A stretch of DNA of 64,000 bases, from contig JARUPY010000220.1 of assembly GCA_029817715.1 (NCBI GenBank), forward strand, positions 124,001-188,000, given 5' to 3'. The notes beneath the pieces are model-generated. The model worked only from the letters and a program-made list of their open reading frames with translations. It searched no databases and was not told the origin of the DNA. This stretch comes from Melastoma dodecandrum (Eukaryota; Streptophyta; Magnoliopsida; Myrtales; Melastomataceae). Position 1 is the stretch's first letter; each line of letters starts with the position of its first letter. Position numbers and translations under genes: made by a program. Below are positions 60,519-64,000 of the stretch, one piece after another.

Positions 60519-62022
60519 TGGGCGAGCTCCTTCGCTTTGATCCAACCGGGCGCGGTGGCGAGCAGCTTTCCGTAGGCCTTCGGGCTGATCGGCAAGAGGT
60601 TGGCGACGATCGGGTTCGAGCCTTTACGGCGCGCCCCGATGTCGCTCATCAGCTGGTCGAAGTGGAAATGGTGATACGGGGCGACGCAAAGGCCGCCGAA
60701 TGTCTTGGCGACGGGCCGTCTGGTCTTCCAGGCCGCGACCGACTCAAGCGCCTGCCGCATGGTGGCCTCGCTCGGCATGGCCTTGAGCTGGCCTCCGATA
60801 TAGCGCACGAGCCAATGGGCGCCGAGCTCCGCCGACAGCGTCGTGATGAAGCTCGAGTTGAAGCCGACGAAGCCGAGGCCCGGGAGGTCGGGATTCACGA
60901 TCAGCCGGTAGAGCCTGTACTGGCCGTCGGCTCCGACGAGCTTGTCTCGGATGGCGGCGTCCAGGAACGGCAGTTCCTGCTTCCATCCCGTCGCATAGAT
61001 GACGACGTCGGCCGGCAACGCTGCCATGCCCATCGACCTGTAGCGCGCCGGGCTTATAGGACGAGGCGTTGCCCTGCACCGTCTTGATGCGGCCGTCCTT
61101 GATCGCCTTGTAGAAGCCCGGAGTCTCGATGCTGGTCGCGCAATGGATCGAATCCTCGATCCGGCCCTTCGGCTTCAAGCCGAGCTTCTTCAGACCGAAC
61201 TGCATGTTCAGGAGCGATTCGAGCGCCCGCCAGTTCGCCCAGATCGCCGGCGCGGACAAGGCCCGCCCGATGCGCCCGGCGAGGCTCGGCTTCCAGGGCA
61301 TGAACATCGACTCGGCGACACGGCAGTAGAGGATGTTCTTGAAGTTGACGAGGCCGCCGAAGAAGTACGGGATCTTCCACAACGGCTCGAGATAGATCAT
61401 CGAGACGCTCTTGGCGCCCTCGTCGAGCGCGTTCATGGCGACATCGGTCGCCGACTTCGAAAAGCCCACGATCGCCACGTCGCGACCCCTGACGATCGAG
61501 GCGTCGTTGTGCTCGGAGGAATGCTGCACGAGGCCGCCCGCGGCCTCGAACTCGGCCTGCCCCGGCAACGCGAGCTTGTTGGGACGCGAGAACTGGCCAG
61601 TCGCGACGACGACATAGTCGTAGACCGTCGCGCCGTCCGCGGTGACGACCTCGTATTTGCCGGGCAGCGACGTCGGCCGCACCGTCTCGACCTTGGTATC
61701 GAGATGGATGAGCGGTCTGAGATCGAAGCGGTCCGCGTAGGGCGCTCAGGTAGGCGTAGACCTGCGGCCCGCTCGGCCACTCCGGATAGTCGGACGGCAT
61801 CGGCAGATCGGAGAAGCAGTAGAGGTCGCGCGGCGTCTGCGTCTTGACGCCCGGATAGGACATGGCCGGCTGCCACACGCCGCCGATGTCGCCGCTCTTC
61901 TCCAGCACCTCGACCTGGTGCCCGTGATCCCTGAACACTTTCGCCGTGACGAGGCCGCTGATTCCCGCGCCGATGACGCAGATGCGCAAGCCTGATTTGG
62001 CTGCCGGGGTTCTGTCCAACAC
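60515..62022 (-). CDS. Flavin-containing monooxygenase (two frame breaks)
   Basis: About 501 residues from a GTG behind a strong GGGAGGGAG site. SGLRICVIGAGISGLVTAKVFRDHGHQVEVLEKSGDIGGVW is the FAD motif; VYDYVVVATGQFSRPNKLALPG and VRGRDVAIVGFSKSATDVAMNAL the NADPH part; ADVVIYATGWKQELPFL the late ATG-type motif. Breaks in a C3 run near 61744 and near 61045. Heads an operon with the cupin and the arylformamidase-like hydrolase. The substrate is unknown. Confidence 0.8.
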
Positions 62023-62150
62023 CGCTCCCTCCCGATCTTTTGTCTCGATCCGATTTGAAAGGAAGGCCGAGGTTTCGGCTATCCGGAGAACGCAGAGGCT
62101 AGCCGCAAACCGCGGGAATTCGCCTGTCGTCACTGAAATCGTTCCGCCGA

Positions 62151-62168
62151 CGCTTCAAGTTTCAAGCG
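62151..62168. promoter_or_regulatory. Weak operator-like site O5
   Basis: CGCTTCAAGTTTCAAGCG is a self-complementary-like sequence whose minus strand reads CTTGAAACTTGAAG, the same core as O1. It lies about 130 bp upstream of the flavin monooxygenase start. Weaker evidence than O2-O4. Confidence 0.4.
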
Positions 62169-62181
62169 AAGGCTGGCCTTC

Positions 62182-63413
62182 TCAGAAGGCCGACAGCCCG
62201 GTTTGCGCGCGGCCAAGGATCAACGCGTGCACGTCGTGCGTGCCCTCATAGGTGTTGACCGCCTCGAGGTTCTGCGCGTGGCGAATGACATGGTACTCGC
62301 CCGAGATCCCGTTGCCGCCATGCATGTCGCGGGCGACCCGGGCGATGTCGAGCGACTTGCCGCAATTGTTGCGCTTGAGCAGGCTGATCATCTCGTTCGT
62401 CGCCAGGCCGTCATCGAGCAGCCGGCCGACGCGCAGCGACGCCTGCAGCCCGAGCGCGATCTCGGTCTGCATGTCGGCGAGCTTTTTCTGGATCAGCTGG
62501 GTCGCGGCGAGCGGCCGGCCGAATTGCTTGCGATCGAGCGTGTAGCTTCGGCTGCGATGCCAGCAGTCCTCGGCGGCACCCATGGTGCCCCAGGCGATGC
62601 CGAAGCGGGCGTTGTTGAGGCATTCGAACGGCCCCTCGCAGCCCCTGCACGTTCGGCAGCAGCGCGTCTTCTCCAACCTCGACGTCGTCCAGAACGATCT
62701 CGCCGGTGATCGACGCGCGGAGCGACAGCTTGCCTTCGATCTTCGGCGCGGACAGGCCCTTCATGCCCTTGTCGAGGACGAAGCCGCGAACCTTGCCGCC
62801 GTGCGCCTCGGAGATCGCCCAGACGACGAGGACGTCGGCGATTGGGCTGTTGCTGATCCACGTCCTTGGCGCCGTTGAGGACGTAGCCGCCGGCGACCTT
62901 GCGCGCCTTCGTCCGCATCGCGCCCGGGTCGGACCCGGCGTCGGGTTCGGTCAGGCCGAAGCACCCGACGAATTCGCCGCTGGCCAGCTTGGGAAGATAA
63001 CGCGTGCGCTGACGCTCGTCGCCGAACTGGAAGATCGGATACATCACCAGCGAGGACTGCACGCTCATCATCGAGCGGTAGCCGGAATCGACGCGCTCGA
63101 CCTCGCGCGCGCGACGAGTCCGTAGGCGACGTACGAGGCCTCGCTGCAACCGTAGGCCTCAGGCAGGGTCACGCCGAGCAGACCGAGCCGACCCATCTCC
63201 CGGAACAGATCGCGATCCGTCGTCTCTTTGGCATAGGCATCGATGACGCCGGGAAGCAGGCGGTCTTGGGCGAAGCCCGCGCGCGGTGTCCCGGATCATT
63301 CGCTCGTCCTCGCTCAGCTGAGCATCGAGATCGAACGGGTCCTCCCAGGAGAAGCGGGCGGCCGCGGGCGCGGCTTCCGCCATCGCAAACGTCGATTTCG
63401 TCATGGTGGCCAT
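62182..63413 (-). CDS. Acyl-CoA dehydrogenase, glutaryl-CoA dehydrogenase type (several frame breaks)
   Basis: About 410 residues pieced from three frames: [179 protein letters not shown]. The Y-E-G-T-H-D-x-H-A-L end with its Glu is the glutaryl-CoA dehydrogenase signature. At least four single-base breaks. It would feed the pathway product towards crotonyl-CoA. Divergent from the hydratase across O4. Confidence 0.8.
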
Positions 63414-63468
63414 CTTTCCGAGCGCGTTGGTCGTTCGCGCAGACTATGGCGTTCGCCGCATTGACGCA

Positions 63469-63486
63469 ATTTGTTTTAGGCTTAAA
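63469..63486. promoter_or_regulatory. Operator-like site O4 in a divergent gap
   Basis: ATTTGTTTTAGGCTTAAA; on the minus strand TTTAAGCCTAAAACAAAT. It lies between the acyl-CoA dehydrogenase (start 63413, minus) and the enoyl-CoA hydratase (start 63573, plus), so one site could control both. Confidence 0.7.
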
Positions 63487-63572
63487 ATATCTGCCTATCG
63501 TCGATGCGCCGCGTCGTTGGCCGCTTCTTTGGAGAAGGCCGAGGGGGTGGAGAACTGGAACAGGAGAGCCCC

Positions 63573-64000
63573 GTGCAACCCGAAGACAGCACCCGTCGAC
63601 CTGCCGATCGCCGGCTACCGGCCGCAGCACTTCCGCCTCGCGGTCGAAGGGGCGATCGCGACCGTCACGCTCGACCGGCCGGAACGCAAGAACCCGTTGA
63701 CCTTCGAAAGCTACCGTGAGCTCACCGACTTCTTCCTGGCACTGCAGCGGGAAGACGAGGTGAAGGTCGTACGGATCACTGGTGCCGGCGGCAACTTCTC
63801 CTCGGGCGGCGACGTCCACGAGATCATCGGACCGCTCGTCGCCATGGAAAACGCACGAGCTGCTCGCTTTCACCCGAATGACGGGAGACCTCGTCAAGGC
63901 GATCCGCGCCTGCCCTCAGCCCGTTCTCGCAGTCGTCGACGGCGTGTGCGTCGGCGCCGGCGCGATCCTGGCCATGGCGTCGGACATTCGCGTCGGCACG
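63573..64000 (+). CDS. Enoyl-CoA hydratase/isomerase, cut by the window end (two frame breaks)
   Basis: It starts at GTG behind AGGAGA: QPEDST, then after an extra [48 protein letters not shown]...[20 protein letters not shown], and after an extra base near 63848 [50 protein letters not shown]. These are the crotonase oxyanion-hole segments (FSSGGDVHE and [14 protein letters not shown]). At least 142 residues are visible; the C-terminus is outside the window. Acts in beta-oxidation-like steps of the same pathway. Confidence 0.8.

Overview
The window is GC-rich DNA from an alphaproteobacterium, most likely of the order Hyphomicrobiales. The evidence is the GCG_CRPN-type secreted protein, the REP-like palindromes and the anthraniloyl-CoA type catabolic genes on the chromosomal side. 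Positions 1 to about 47,972 are the right-hand part of a prophage, and about 47,973 to 64,000 are host chromosome. The junction is a 47-bp 3' fragment of a tRNA-Val gene (47,926-47,972), read as attR. The complete tRNA, attL and the integrase must lie left of the window.

The prophage is a contractile-tailed (P2/Mu-like) phage. In order it has a non-coding control region with two TGAAAC/GTTTCA repeat clusters framed by two palindromes (1-670); small accessory genes; a C5-DNA methyltransferase, a phosphoribosyltransferase and a SLOG-type protein (0.7-4.4 kb); small and large terminase, the latter split by an intein; portal, small genes, two tRNA genes, scaffold and capsid (4.4-14.1 kb); head-tail joining genes (14.2-17.4 kb); baseplate V, W, J and I (17.4-21.4 kb); fibres and a large tailspike (21.4-30.4 kb); a secreted RlpA-like protein; sheath, tube, tail-assembly chaperone with a -1 frameshift site, and tape measure (30.8-36.3 kb); a minus-strand cassette of repressor, antirepressor and a secreted protein (36.3-38.3 kb); tail U, X and D (38.7-40.7 kb); minus-strand tRNAs; endolysin and Rz/Rz1 spanins (41.0-42.7 kb); an A1-like metallophosphoesterase with a second intein (43.4-46.1 kb); and a few late genes. 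A palindrome, ACGCG-N4-CGCGT, recurs at eleven places in the prophage, mostly in gaps between genes, and was not seen in the host part.

The host part begins with a GCG_CRPN protein, a CDF transporter, a small membrane protein, an alpha/beta hydrolase and recO. Then comes a catabolic island: a MarR regulator, SDR dehydrogenase, aryl-CoA ligase, RidA, a two-domain anthraniloyl/salicylyl-CoA monooxygenase-reductase, an AraC regulator, a stand-alone Lrp ligand-binding domain, an arylformamidase-like hydrolase, a cupin, a flavin monooxygenase, a glutaryl-CoA dehydrogenase-type enzyme and the start of an enoyl-CoA hydratase. Near-identical operator-like sites (TTTAArCyTrAAACAAAT) precede three of these units and looser versions precede two more, suggesting one regulon that takes an aromatic acid, plausibly anthranilate, to central metabolism.

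Base-level quality matters here. About thirty conserved genes or gene parts change reading frame, and nearly every break I inspected sits in a short homopolymer one base too long or too short. These are most likely sequencing errors, and I annotate the genes as continuous while marking each break. The T-TTT-TTG site in the tail-assembly gene is different and is probably a real programmed frameshift.
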